Positions 44,557 to 53,153 of a DNA stretch of 64,000 bases are shown in pieces. Below the pieces are notes generated by a model, which was not told the DNA's origin, searched no databases, and saw only the letters and a program-made list of their open reading frames with translations. Made by a program: the position numbers and the translations under genes. The stretch's first letter is position 1; every line of letters begins with the position of its first letter. Origin of the DNA: Aliikangiella maris (GTDB taxonomy: Bacteria > Pseudomonadota > Gammaproteobacteria > Enterobacterales > Kangiellaceae); contig NZ_JBFDAH010000005.1 in assembly GCF_040719265.1 (NCBI RefSeq), positions 186,001-250,000 on the forward strand, read 5' to 3'.

Positions 44557-45585
44557 ATGAGTAAACGTTCTTTTATTTCTTTAAGATTAATATTTGGGCT
44601 TTGTGTACTAGGTCTGGTTTTGTTTTTATCTTGGCATGGATATGCATATAAAGCATTTATTAATTCGCCACTAAATATTTCTCAGCAACAGGTTATTGAG
44701 GTACGAACAGGAGATAATATTAATCAACTTTCCCGTCAGTGGTACTCGCGTGGAATCATTTCAAATAGTTTGTATTTGAAAGTTTTAGCAAGACTGAATC
44801 CTCAATTACAAAAAATTAAAGTTGGTGAATATCTTGTTGAAGTTGGCGATACACCATTAACTCTGTTGGTGCGATTGTCTCAAGGAAAAGTCATTCAATA
44901 TTCAGTGACCATTGTAGAAGGAATTAATGCCCATCAACTGATTCAGCAATTCAAACAACAGGAAAACCTTGTGTTTGATTTACCTGAACCTATTGAAAAA
45001 CTCCATCAGATTCTTGATTTGTCATACGCCGGTGGACAGTCAAATCATATTGAAGGTTGGTTTTATCCAGATACCTATTATTTTTCCCGTGCTTCAAGTG
45101 TGTTAGCTATTTTGAAACGTGCGAATCAAAAAATGCAGCAAGTTCTTGAAGAAGAGTGGCAAGCTCGTCAACCTGGGTTACCTTATAATAATCCTTATGA
45201 AGCATTGATAATGGCATCTATTATTGAAAAAGAAACTGGGATTGCTGTTGAAAGGGGAAAAATTGCCGGTGTATTTGTGCGCCGATTACAAAAAAATATG
45301 CGATTACAAACTGATCCAACGGTTATTTACGGTATTGGCCCAGATTTTAATGGTGATATAACGTATAAAGATTTAAAAACTAGAACGTCTTACAACACCT
45401 ACCAGATAAAAGGACTTCCTCCCACACCTATTGCGATGCCTGGACGTGCTGCAATTCATGCGGCGCTGCATCCTGAAGAAGGTAATGAACTGTATTTTGT
45501 TGCCACTGGTGATGGTGGTCATTATTTCAGCGAAACACTTGAGCAGCACAATGCGGCGGTGCGACGTTATCAGCTCAAAAGGTAG
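44557..45585 (+). CDS. mltG: Endolytic peptidoglycan transglycosylase MltG
   Basis: 342 aa. One N-terminal membrane helix (about 9-27), a LysM-like region, and the YceG catalytic domain with Glu224 in SIIEKETG. Cuts nascent glycan strands and so ends their growth. The motifs GWFYPDTY and DPTVIYGIG are present. Standard place between pabC and tmk. Confidence 0.96.
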   Translation: MSKRSFISLRLIFGLCVLGLVLFLSWHGYAYKAFINSPLNISQQQVIEVRTGDNINQLSRQWYSRGIISNSLYLKVLARLNPQLQKIKVGEYLVEVGDTPLTLLVRLSQGKVIQYSVTIVEGINAHQLIQQFKQQENLVFDLPEPIEKLHQILDLSYAGGQSNHIEGWFYPDTYYFSRASSVLAILKRANQKMQQVLEEEWQARQPGLPYNNPYEALIMASIIEKETGIAVERGKIAGVFVRRLQKNMRLQTDPTVIYGIGPDFNGDITYKDLKTRTSYNTYQIKGLPPTPIAMPGRAAIHAALHPEEGNELYFVATGDGGHYFSETLEQHNAAVRRYQLKR

Positions 45586-45704
45586 CTATTTTCTCGCCGT
45601 TGCTTGCAAAATGGTGGAGATAATTAACTATCGAGACTCGACAAATTCTTGCTGGGTGTCGTACACTTGCAAGACGATCCAGATGCGAGAAAAAATTAAA
45701 TTAA

Positions 45705-46343
45705 ATGAGTGATATTCCGGGTAAATTTATATCTTTAGAAGGCAGCGAAGGTGTTGGAAAAACCACCAGCTTGAATTTCATCAGAGATCTAATCGAGAGT
45801 AAAGGACATAAAGTGCTCGTTACTCGTGAGCCTGGAGGAACCCCACTTGCTGAAGATTTGCGTGCAACATTATTGGCTAACCGTAAAGAAATTATTGAAC
45901 CTGATGCTGAATTATTAATGATGTTTGCTGCGCGTAGCCAACATGTTAAACAGGCGATAATGCCTGCCTTAGAAAGTGGTACCTGGGTACTTTCTGATCG
46001 TTTTATTGATGCCAGTTATGCTTATCAGGGTGGTGGTCGTGGTATTCCGTTTGAAAGGATTGCAGAGCTTGAGAATTGGACATTGGACGGATTTAAACCT
46101 GATTTAACTATTTTACTGGATATGTCAGTGGAAGAGGGAATGACACGAACTCGTCAACGAGGTAAGCCAGATCGCTTCGAAACTGAAAAAATGGCATTTT
46201 ATGAAGAAGTACGTAATGCTTACTTACTCCGAGCTAGACGAGACCCAGAGAGAATTCACCTCATTGATGCATCACCTGATATTGAAACGGTTCAACGCTC
46301 ACTTCAATCACTGTTGCAAACCATATGCTTTGCTAAAAATTAG
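45705..46343 (+). CDS. tmk: Thymidylate kinase
   Basis: 212 aa. Phosphorylates dTMP to dTDP. P-loop GSEGVGKTT, the DR(Y/F) motif in LSDRFIDASYAYQGGGRG, and a lid with TRQRGKPDRFE. The ribosome site before ATG 45705 is weak, and a 119-base gap separates it from mltG. holB follows. Confidence 0.97.
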   Translation: MSDIPGKFISLEGSEGVGKTTSLNFIRDLIESKGHKVLVTREPGGTPLAEDLRATLLANRKEIIEPDAELLMMFAARSQHVKQAIMPALESGTWVLSDRFIDASYAYQGGGRGIPFERIAELENWTLDGFKPDLTILLDMSVEEGMTRTRQRGKPDRFETEKMAFYEEVRNAYLLRARRDPERIHLIDASPDIETVQRSLQSLLQTICFAKN

Positions 46344-46365
46344 TACGCTATATTATTAACTAATA

Positions 46366-47355
46366 ATGACTAATATGGATTACCCCTGGTTCGCTGAGCT
46401 TGCCCAAAAACTGATTACTGCACATGAAAATCAGCGTTTACCACATGGCTTGCTCATCGCCGCGCCGAAATTATCAGGAAAATCAAATTTTGCCCGTCTA
46501 TTGGCCAAACGACTTTTGTGTCAAGCTACCGCCAAAATTCAATCGGCTTGTGAGCAGTGTAAGTCCTGTTTGCTGTTTAACGCCGCAACACATCCAGACT
46601 TTTATTTAATCGATAAGCTGGTTGATAATAAAGGTGTTCAAAAAAAATCAATTGGAATAGAGCAAATTCGCGAATTAAGCGATAAGTTAAACGACACCCC
46701 GCAAATGGGCGGATGGCGAGTTGCAATTGTGCAGTCAGTTAGTGCTATGACTAGAGCTTCCTTTAACGCACTTTTAAAGACATTGGAAGAACCCAAAAAG
46801 CAAACACTGCTAATTTTGTTAGCAGATAACGCGCAAATCGTACCGGCGACTATTCGTAGTCGGTGTCAATTGATGTCTCCAGTGTTGAATGAGTCACTTA
46901 TCCTACCCTGGCTTATTGATACAACGGGAGTTGACAAAAATACAGCAGAAATCGCATTAAGTGCTTGTTATATGGCACCTTTGGCTGCTTTGGCATACAT
47001 CGAAAACGACGGAGCGAAACAAAGAGCGTCGGTATTTAAATTATTAGATGACATATTGGTAAATTCGTTAACACCACAGGATTTTATTCAGCAAGTAAAT
47101 GAGCTAGCGGAAACAGAGATAGTCGAACTGATTGCTGAATATCTGCACCAAATAAGTAAACATAAAGTTTCGGCGCTGCACACTAAATATGACGCTATAC
47201 CCGATAAGTCTCTGCACCAGATTTACGCTAAAGTGTTAGAGTTTAACCGTGCACTTTTATTCAGTAGTAATCTGCAATTTCAAATACAGATTGAAGCCAT
47301 TTTACTTTTATGGTTTGAGTTAGGAAGAAAAATAAAAGGCCAATCAAAGGTTTAG
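46366..47355 (+). CDS. holB: DNA polymerase III delta prime subunit
   Basis: 329 aa clamp-loader subunit. AAA+ core; the P-loop is degenerate (APKLSGKSNFA), normal for delta prime. The zinc cysteines CEQCKSC and the SRC motif (IRSRCQL) are present. Two in-frame ATGs (46366, 46375) are equally plausible. It works with the DnaX product encoded at 23 kb. Confidence 0.95.
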   Translation: MTNMDYPWFAELAQKLITAHENQRLPHGLLIAAPKLSGKSNFARLLAKRLLCQATAKIQSACEQCKSCLLFNAATHPDFYLIDKLVDNKGVQKKSIGIEQIRELSDKLNDTPQMGGWRVAIVQSVSAMTRASFNALLKTLEEPKKQTLLILLADNAQIVPATIRSRCQLMSPVLNESLILPWLIDTTGVDKNTAEIALSACYMAPLAALAYIENDGAKQRASVFKLLDDILVNSLTPQDFIQQVNELAETEIVELIAEYLHQISKHKVSALHTKYDAIPDKSLHQIYAKVLEFNRALLFSSNLQFQIQIEAILLLWFELGRKIKGQSKV

Positions 47356-47471
47356 CGTGTATACTTAAAGTTACTTAAAGTAAGTTCCAGGTTAGTAAAT
47401 AGCATAAGATGAGTGCTACAATTACCTGACAAAGCGAATTTAACCCTTTACAACACAGGTTATCAGTATAT

Positions 47472-47825
47472 ATGGCAAATGCAGGCTCTCCAAAACATGG
47501 CATCATGCAATTGACTATTAAAGACAAAGGTGCATTGTATGCCGCTTATATGCCATTTGTTAAAAATGGTGGTTTGTTCATTCCAACGAATAAGCAGTGT
47601 CATATTGGTGATGAAGTTTTTATGCTGCTAACACTAATGGATGAGAAAGAACGACTGCCAGTTGCCGGAAAGATCATCTGGATTACCCCAAAAGGTGCGC
47701 AAGGTAATAAAGCTCGGGGCATTGGTGTTCAATTCAGTGAACAGGATAAAGGGGTTACACGTGGCAAAATTGAAACCCATTTGGCAGGTATCCTCGAGTC
47801 CGAGCGTATTACACACACGATGTAG
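47472..47825 (+). CDS. pilZ: Type IV pilus biogenesis PilZ protein
   Basis: 117 aa. The PilZ fold is visible (GGLFIPTNKQCHIGDEVFMLL, VAGKIIWITPKGAQGNKARGIGVQF), but the N-terminal RxxxR needed for c-di-GMP is absent, as in the founding Pseudomonas PilZ. The position between holB and tatD is the same as in Pseudomonas. It supports pilus assembly, in keeping with the PilU-like ATPase at 21-22 kb. Confidence 0.9.
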   Translation: MANAGSPKHGIMQLTIKDKGALYAAYMPFVKNGGLFIPTNKQCHIGDEVFMLLTLMDEKERLPVAGKIIWITPKGAQGNKARGIGVQFSEQDKGVTRGKIETHLAGILESERITHTM

Positions 47826-47972
47826 TGTAAACAATTTACCCTAGTTGGCTTAGTAGACGATTTAAACTGCTTATCTATCGGGCTTTCACCGTTAAGTGAC
47901 ATCCACTCTCAGTTGCATCTTCATCCATCTGGTTTACAATACCTCGCCCAAACTCAATAAATTTTAGTGAAT

Positions 47973-48755
47973 ATGTTAGTAGACTCACATTGCCATTTAG
48001 ATAGATTAGACTTATCGCCGTTTGATGGCTCATTAGACTTAGCACTTGATGCCGCACGACAGGTCGGTGTGAAACAGTTTTTATGTGTTGCCATCAATGT
48101 AGACAATCAAGCGGCAGTGACAAAACTGGCCGAAAATCATCCAGATATTTATGCTTCTGTTGGTATTCATCCGTTATATACCCAAGGACAAATGGTCGAT
48201 AACAATTATTTAGTTAACCAAGCAGCGCATGAGAAAGTGATTGCCATTGGTGAAACAGGATTAGACTACTATTATGCTAAAGAAAGCAAGCCAGAGCAGC
48301 AAATGCTATTTCGGACACATGTACAAGCTGCCGTAGAAGCTGAATTGCCTCTTATTATTCATACTAGAGATGCTAGGCAAGATACTCTTGATATGTTAAA
48401 AGCCGAAGGCGCTGAAAAACACGGTGGTGTATTGCATTGCTTTACTGAGTCTTTAGCAATGGCTGAAGAAGCAATGGCTATGGGGTTTTATATTTCTTTT
48501 TCAGGTATTGTGACTTTCAAAAATGCGCAAGAGTTACAGCAGGTTGCCAAGGAAATCCCTGCTGATCGCATATTAGTTGAAACAGATAGTCCCTATTTGA
48601 CGCCAGTTCCATTTAGAGGAAAGCCGAATTCACCACGTCATGTAGTCGATGTGGCGCGTTTTGTGGCATCCCTGCGAGAAGAAAACTTTGAGCAGTTTTG
48701 TTTACAAACAACGCAAAATTTCAATCGGTTGTTTCCAACTGGACTTAAAACTTAA
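47973..48755 (+). CDS. tatD: TatD-family metal-dependent DNase
   Basis: 260 aa TIM-barrel hydrolase of the YcfH type. Metal ligands: HxH in DSHCHLD, Glu in GETGLDYYY, His in LIIHTRDA and HCFTES, Asp in VETDSPYLTPV. ATG 47973 fits E. coli YcfH; a GTG two codons earlier is possible. No ribosome site is obvious for either. Confidence 0.94.
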   Translation: MLVDSHCHLDRLDLSPFDGSLDLALDAARQVGVKQFLCVAINVDNQAAVTKLAENHPDIYASVGIHPLYTQGQMVDNNYLVNQAAHEKVIAIGETGLDYYYAKESKPEQQMLFRTHVQAAVEAELPLIIHTRDARQDTLDMLKAEGAEKHGGVLHCFTESLAMAEEAMAMGFYISFSGIVTFKNAQELQQVAKEIPADRILVETDSPYLTPVPFRGKPNSPRHVVDVARFVASLREENFEQFCLQTTQNFNRLFPTGLKT

Positions 48756-49071
48756 AGCAATAACCAGCGCGCTAAAATTTACTGGAGTAGCGGGGTTACT
48801 GAGTAATCTCAACTATTTAATGCTTTATTGCTTCAAATCAATATTCTCATCTTAAAGCAAAGTTACCTTATGAATTGAACACGATGCTAGAGCTCAGTGC
48901 CGAAACTCAGTGCTGTGGCTCTGTTTAAGTTTATCATCTTATTGTGAGTTGGTTTAAGGTGAAAGTAGCCTTAAGGCAAAAACTAGACACTGTTAACTGA
49001 ACGTTGTAGGCTATAAAGCCAAAGTGTTGGTAATGATTATTTAATAAATCATCTTTAACGAGGGCTATTTT
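48756..49071. other. Intergenic region without genes
   Basis: About 315 bases between tatD and the uspE-like gene. AAGCAATAA near 48765 and TTATTGCTT near 48825 are complementary and could pair as a weak 3' structure; CTCAGTGC is repeated near 48893-48913. No gene or clear promoter. Confidence 0.4.
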
Positions 49072-50016
49072 ATGCAGTCAATTAAATTGATTTTAACCGT
49101 ATTGGCTCCCCATTCAGATAATCAATTTTTGCTTAACAAAGCAATTTATCTGGCAAAGCAATACGATGCAAAAATAGAGCTTGTGCTAGTTGTTTATAAT
49201 TCGGGTTTAGTCACCAGTTTATTTTTTTCTCCAACTGAATTAGACGCAGCGAAAGAGGGCTATTTAAATTCACTCAAGAAAAAACTTTCTCGATATAGCC
49301 AATCAATTGACAAAGAAAATATTCCAGTGGCAAGTGATGCCATTTGGCATAAACCACATTACGAAGGAATTATAGAATATGCCAAAAAAGTCGGTGCCGA
49401 TTTAATTTTAAAAGGTACCCATAAGCATAAAGTTTTAGATAAAGTTTTTTTTACACCTAATGATTGGCAACTTCTTAAATCAAGTTCGATTCCATTAATT
49501 TTAGCTAAAGAAACAACAGCGGCACAATATCAGACCGTACTTGCGGGTATTGATCCGACTCATGCTCATAGTAAACCAGAATCGTTAGATAATCTGGTTA
49601 TCGATAGTGCAATGCGCTTTGCTGGTAAAATGAATGCAACCTGTCATGTCACCCATTGTTATTCTCCAATTGAGTATCAGGTTTGGAATGACATAGGGTT
49701 GGGTATGGGCATCGGAATTGGGCCTGCTGATTTTACCATGGGCGAAGAAAATTACTCTGAATATATCAATCAGCTCAAAGAAAATCAGGAGAGTCAATTT
49801 AACGAAGTTGTTGGACCATTTAAGTTACCGCAAGAAAATTTGCATTTAGTCGAAGGTTATCCAGAACAAAAATTACCTGAGATGGTTGAAGAGATGAAGG
49901 TCGATTTACTGGTGTTGGGCACTGCATACCACAGTGGGTTAGTTGGTAGTACCGCAGAAAAAATTCTAGATGAAGTGAATTGTGATGTTTTATCGGTGCA
50001 AATTCAGCGAGATTAG
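49072..50016 (+). CDS. uspE: Tandem universal stress protein, UspE-like
   Basis: 314 aa with two Usp domains (about 1-145 and 150-312). The second ends VLGTAYHSGLVGSTAEKILDEVNCDVLSVQ, matching UspE. The first has a degenerate nucleotide loop (KGTHKHKVLDKVFF). UspE is linked to stress survival, motility and adhesion. GAGGG precedes the ATG. Single gene. Confidence 0.9.
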   Translation: MQSIKLILTVLAPHSDNQFLLNKAIYLAKQYDAKIELVLVVYNSGLVTSLFFSPTELDAAKEGYLNSLKKKLSRYSQSIDKENIPVASDAIWHKPHYEGIIEYAKKVGADLILKGTHKHKVLDKVFFTPNDWQLLKSSSIPLILAKETTAAQYQTVLAGIDPTHAHSKPESLDNLVIDSAMRFAGKMNATCHVTHCYSPIEYQVWNDIGLGMGIGIGPADFTMGEENYSEYINQLKENQESQFNEVVGPFKLPQENLHLVEGYPEQKLPEMVEEMKVDLLVLGTAYHSGLVGSTAEKILDEVNCDVLSVQIQRD

Positions 50017-50186
50017 TCTTTAATCTTTGTTCAATTAAATGACCATAAACTAAATTAGTAAAAGGGCATGATAAACTAATCTGATTAATGGCATTGTAGC
50101 AACGATATAATTTGATTAATTTTGACTGATTGACTTCGATCGGTTAATTTTAAGTACTATTCGCAAGTTTTATTAGTCGAGAGAAC

Positions 50187-50221
50187 AAAAAAATCCCAGG
50201 CTCTGATTTAGATGACCTGGG
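50187..50221 (-). terminator. Rho-independent terminator on the minus strand
   Basis: CCCAGG (50195-50200) pairs with CCTGGG (50216-50221), with an inner TCT/AGA helix. On the minus strand it is followed by A and seven T's. The nearest upstream minus gene ends 344 bases away. Confidence 0.8.
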
Positions 50222-50477
50222 GTAGGGGAAGTAGAAGTTAAACATGGAACAAAAAGCTTAAGGAGTACACTTAAAAGTTTGTTCACCGTTTCTATTATTA
50301 AATTTAGTTGATATTTATTGCTTTGCCAGTGATTTTTACTGCATTTTTAGAATGGTTTTAACTAAAACAAGAGCGTTAAAGTCGTTATTATTTATAAAGC
50401 GATTAATTTAGCAAAATGTGACAGGTTTTATTCCTGTTTTTAATCTGTTTTAATCGATATGTTCAATATCTAACAAT

Positions 50478-50542
50478 CTAAATGCTAAATGCTAAATGCC
50501 TAAATGTTAAATGCCTAAATGTTAAATGTTAAATGTTAAATG
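50478..50542. repeat. Heptanucleotide tandem repeat (CTAAATG/TTAAATG)
   Basis: Nine units in a row: three CTAAATG, then CCTAAATG, TTAAATG, CCTAAATG, and three TTAAATG. It lies 22 bases past the stop of the minus-strand gene. Likely variable in copy number. Confidence 0.9.
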
Positions 50543-50564
50543 TTTGGAATGGTACACAGACGCG

Positions 50565-51368
50565 TCAGTAGATTTCGAAATCTTTTTCACCATGACCAAC
50601 AACCCCGTCTTTATTCCAAGGTAAATCACGATAAGGGCTGTCGTTGGTACTTCCCATAAATGGAAATTTTTTGACATCAAAATAAGGGGAGTAATCAAAA
50701 TCTGCCGGTGTATATAATCGTGTATTGCGCGGAATCAGTTCAATACCATCTCTACCTTGTCTGCGAAACAGGGGTAAAATAGGGTATTTTACGGAGTAAA
50801 AGGCATCGGCAATTAATGATGAACAAACTGTTTTGGTGACTTCGTCTGGTCGTCGAGTAAATAAGCTTGATCGCCATTTGCGTGGTAAAATTCGCCAGGG
50901 AAAAATAAATCGCGCCAAATCGAAAAGTTGACGAATATTATAACCAACCCCCAATTTGCCAATGGCAAAGTTAATGACATTTTGTGCATCTCTTGCTGAT
51001 AATGTTGATGGCCGGCACACACGTAAATTATCTTTTGCGTATTCTTCAAGTGGTGAAACAATCATACCTTTACCAAGAATACCTTCAATGAGTAATTGTT
51101 GATCGGGCGTAGCGGGATAAAAGTCGAGTAATTTTTGTCTAAACTCTATATCCTGAATATCGTGCAAGCGACCAATATATAGTGCAGAGTGGGTCCAGCG
51201 ACTTTGCGTAACCACGCGAATAACGTCCGAAATCCGAGTTCGCCCTTCAACTAAAATGACATCACCAGGCCTGATTCCATAGCTAAGTTTCTCAAAATTA
51301 CAGATTGGAAAGCCTGAACTTTCTGTTTCTCTATTTAACCACTTCTCAACTTTTTCTTTTAATGACAT
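50565..51368 (-). CDS. YiiX-like permuted papain-fold (NlpC/P60 superfamily) hydrolase
   Basis: 267 aa, no signal peptide. Opens with GIRPGDVILVEGRTRISDVI; His in SRWTHSALYIG comes before the Cys in TVCSSLIADAFY, the order of permuted papain-fold enzymes. Members cleave amide bonds in peptides or lipids; the substrate is unknown. Tail of about 45 residues is Asp/Pro-rich. Single gene. Confidence 0.82.
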   Translation of the reverse strand: MSLKEKVEKWLNRETESSGFPICNFEKLSYGIRPGDVILVEGRTRISDVIRVVTQSRWTHSALYIGRLHDIQDIEFRQKLLDFYPATPDQQLLIEGILGKGMIVSPLEEYAKDNLRVCRPSTLSARDAQNVINFAIGKLGVGYNIRQLFDLARFIFPWRILPRKWRSSLFTRRPDEVTKTVCSSLIADAFYSVKYPILPLFRRQGRDGIELIPRNTRLYTPADFDYSPYFDVKKFPFMGSTNDSPYRDLPWNKDGVVGHGEKDFEIY

Positions 51369-51553
51369 TTTTTGTGAAACTCAAATTAGGTAAAACATCC
51401 ATTTATAAAAATAAAAGATTGAACGCAAAAACATTAACTTAATGATAAATAATTATACAATGTTTAAAATGAAATTGCGTACTGGTTTATTGTCCCGAAT
51501 TTGGCTAGACTAGGTCTAAATTAAACGAATATTGTAACAGGTATAGAGAGTAT

Positions 51554-52723
51554 ATGACTTTGGAAATTTGGGATGATTTGTTCTTGATCGATCAGCAGCT
51601 TAGTGAAGATGAGCGAATGATCAAAAATATGGCCCGTGAATATGCGCAAGAAAAATTATTGCCGCGAGTACAAAAGGCTAATAGAGAAGAATACTTTGAT
51701 ACAACCATTATGCAAGAAATGGGCGAGCTAGGGTTACTGGGTTCAACGATTGATGGTTATGGATGTGCAGGTGTCAGCTACGTTGCTTACGGATTGGTGG
51801 CACGTGAAGTGGAAAGAGTCGATAGTGGTTATCGCTCCGCTTTAAGTGTTCAATCAAGCCTGGTAATGCATCCTATTAATGCCTATGGTACCGAACAACA
51901 AAAGCAAAAATATTTGCCTAAATTGGCTACCGGTGAATACATTGGTTGTTTTGGCTTGACTGAACCAGATAGCGGCTCAGATCCTGCCAGTATGAAATCG
52001 AGAGCTAAAAAGGTCGATGGCGGTTATAACCTTTCTGGTACAAAAATGTGGATCACAAATTCTCCGGTGGCAGATGTTTTTGTTGTGTGGGCTAAAAATG
52101 AAGAAGACAAAATTTGTGGTTTCATTTTGGAAAAGGGAATGCAGGGATTAAGTGCACCTAAAATTGAAGGTAAATTTTCATTACGCGCTTCAATTACTGG
52201 GGAAATCGTAATGGATGATGTTTTTGTACCTGAAGAAAATATGTTTCCTGAAATTCGTGGATTAGGTGGGCCTTTTGGGTGTTTAAATATGGCTCGATAC
52301 GGAATAGCCTGGGGAGCAATGGGAGCCGCAGAGTTTTGTTGGCATGCTGCGCGTGATTACGGGTTAAATCGTAAGCAGTTTGGTCGCCCTTTAGCGGCTA
52401 CTCAGCTTTATCAGAAAAAGCTGGCTGATATGCAAACAGAGATAACATTAGGCTTACAAGGTGCTTTACGGGTTGGACAATTAATCGATGCTAAAGCATT
52501 TAAACCCGAGATGATCTCGCTAGTCAAAAGAAACTCTTGTGGTAAAGCACTGGAAATTGCAAGAATTGCTCGTGATATGCATGGCGGCAACGGTATTAGC
52601 GATGAATTTCATATTATTCGACATATGTTAAATCTTGAAGCAGTTAATACATACGAAGGTACTCATGACATTCATGCATTAATTCTTGGTCGTGCACAAA
52701 CTGGTATTCAAGCTTTCTGTTAA
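51554..52723 (+). CDS. gcdH: Glutaryl-CoA dehydrogenase
   Basis: 389 aa acyl-CoA dehydrogenase that oxidises and decarboxylates glutaryl-CoA to crotonyl-CoA in lysine/tryptophan breakdown. Diagnostic segments: RSALSVQSSLVM (substrate Arg), GCFGLTEPDSGSDP, catalytic Glu in NTYEGTHDIHALILGRAQTG. AGAGAG precedes the ATG. No pathway partners are adjacent. Confidence 0.94.
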   Translation: MTLEIWDDLFLIDQQLSEDERMIKNMAREYAQEKLLPRVQKANREEYFDTTIMQEMGELGLLGSTIDGYGCAGVSYVAYGLVAREVERVDSGYRSALSVQSSLVMHPINAYGTEQQKQKYLPKLATGEYIGCFGLTEPDSGSDPASMKSRAKKVDGGYNLSGTKMWITNSPVADVFVVWAKNEEDKICGFILEKGMQGLSAPKIEGKFSLRASITGEIVMDDVFVPEENMFPEIRGLGGPFGCLNMARYGIAWGAMGAAEFCWHAARDYGLNRKQFGRPLAATQLYQKKLADMQTEITLGLQGALRVGQLIDAKAFKPEMISLVKRNSCGKALEIARIARDMHGGNGISDEFHIIRHMLNLEAVNTYEGTHDIHALILGRAQTGIQAFC

Positions 52724-53153
52724 TATTAACAAAATTCTAAAAACATAACTCAGGTTAACCTTAGGCATTGTATAACTGTCGCGTTTTGATTCCGCGTGGG
52801 TTAACCTGATGAAATAATGAGTTTACAAACTCACAGTCATTTAAGAGTAGATGAGATTTTTCGTAAATTAATGGCAAAAACTAATTATAAATTCAATTGT
52901 TAAGCACTTCCCAAAGTTCAATTAATTCGTCTATTATCATATCGACTAAATGAATTAACTTTTAGAACTGATTACACATATTTTTACAAAGGGATTAATG
53001 AATTTGCTGGTTTCACTTGAGTTTTGGCTGGATAAAGGTTATTTATTTAATAATCATAGGTATTTGGATATGTAGTATTCGGACATGATTTAGCATTATT
53101 CTGGAATCAAGCTACTTAAGCGGTAAATCTCTTGTTTTAAGGAAATTGAATTG
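52724..53153. promoter_or_regulatory. Intergenic region with paired GGTTAACC palindromes
   Basis: CAGGTTAACC at 52751-52760 and GGTTAACCTG at 52799-52808 are exact inverted copies, and each holds the palindrome GGTTAACC. They can form a long hairpin after gcdH or act as two operator sites. The rest, up to prc, is AT-rich and gene-free. Confidence 0.5.

Larger units (their letters stand above)
50017..50564. other. Gene-free region with a minus-strand terminator and tandem repeat
   Basis: About 550 bases. It holds a strong terminator on the minus strand (50187-50221) preceded on that strand by a C-rich stretch (TTCCCCTACCCC, CTCCTTAAG), and a 7-bp tandem repeat (50478-50542). It could be a long 3' UTR of the gene at 50565 or a separate small RNA. 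Confidence 0.5.

Noticed and set aside
45431..45712. 93-codon frame overlapping the end of mltG
   Set aside because: Shadow of mltG extending into the gap before tmk; no ribosome site or homology.
50200..50300. CsrB/RsmY-like regulatory RNA on the + strand (several GGA motifs)
   Set aside because: Only three GGA motifs, not in clear hairpin loops, and no + strand terminator; the minus-strand reading fits better.
50478..50542. CRISPR array
   Set aside because: Units are 7-8 bases in direct contact with no spacers.
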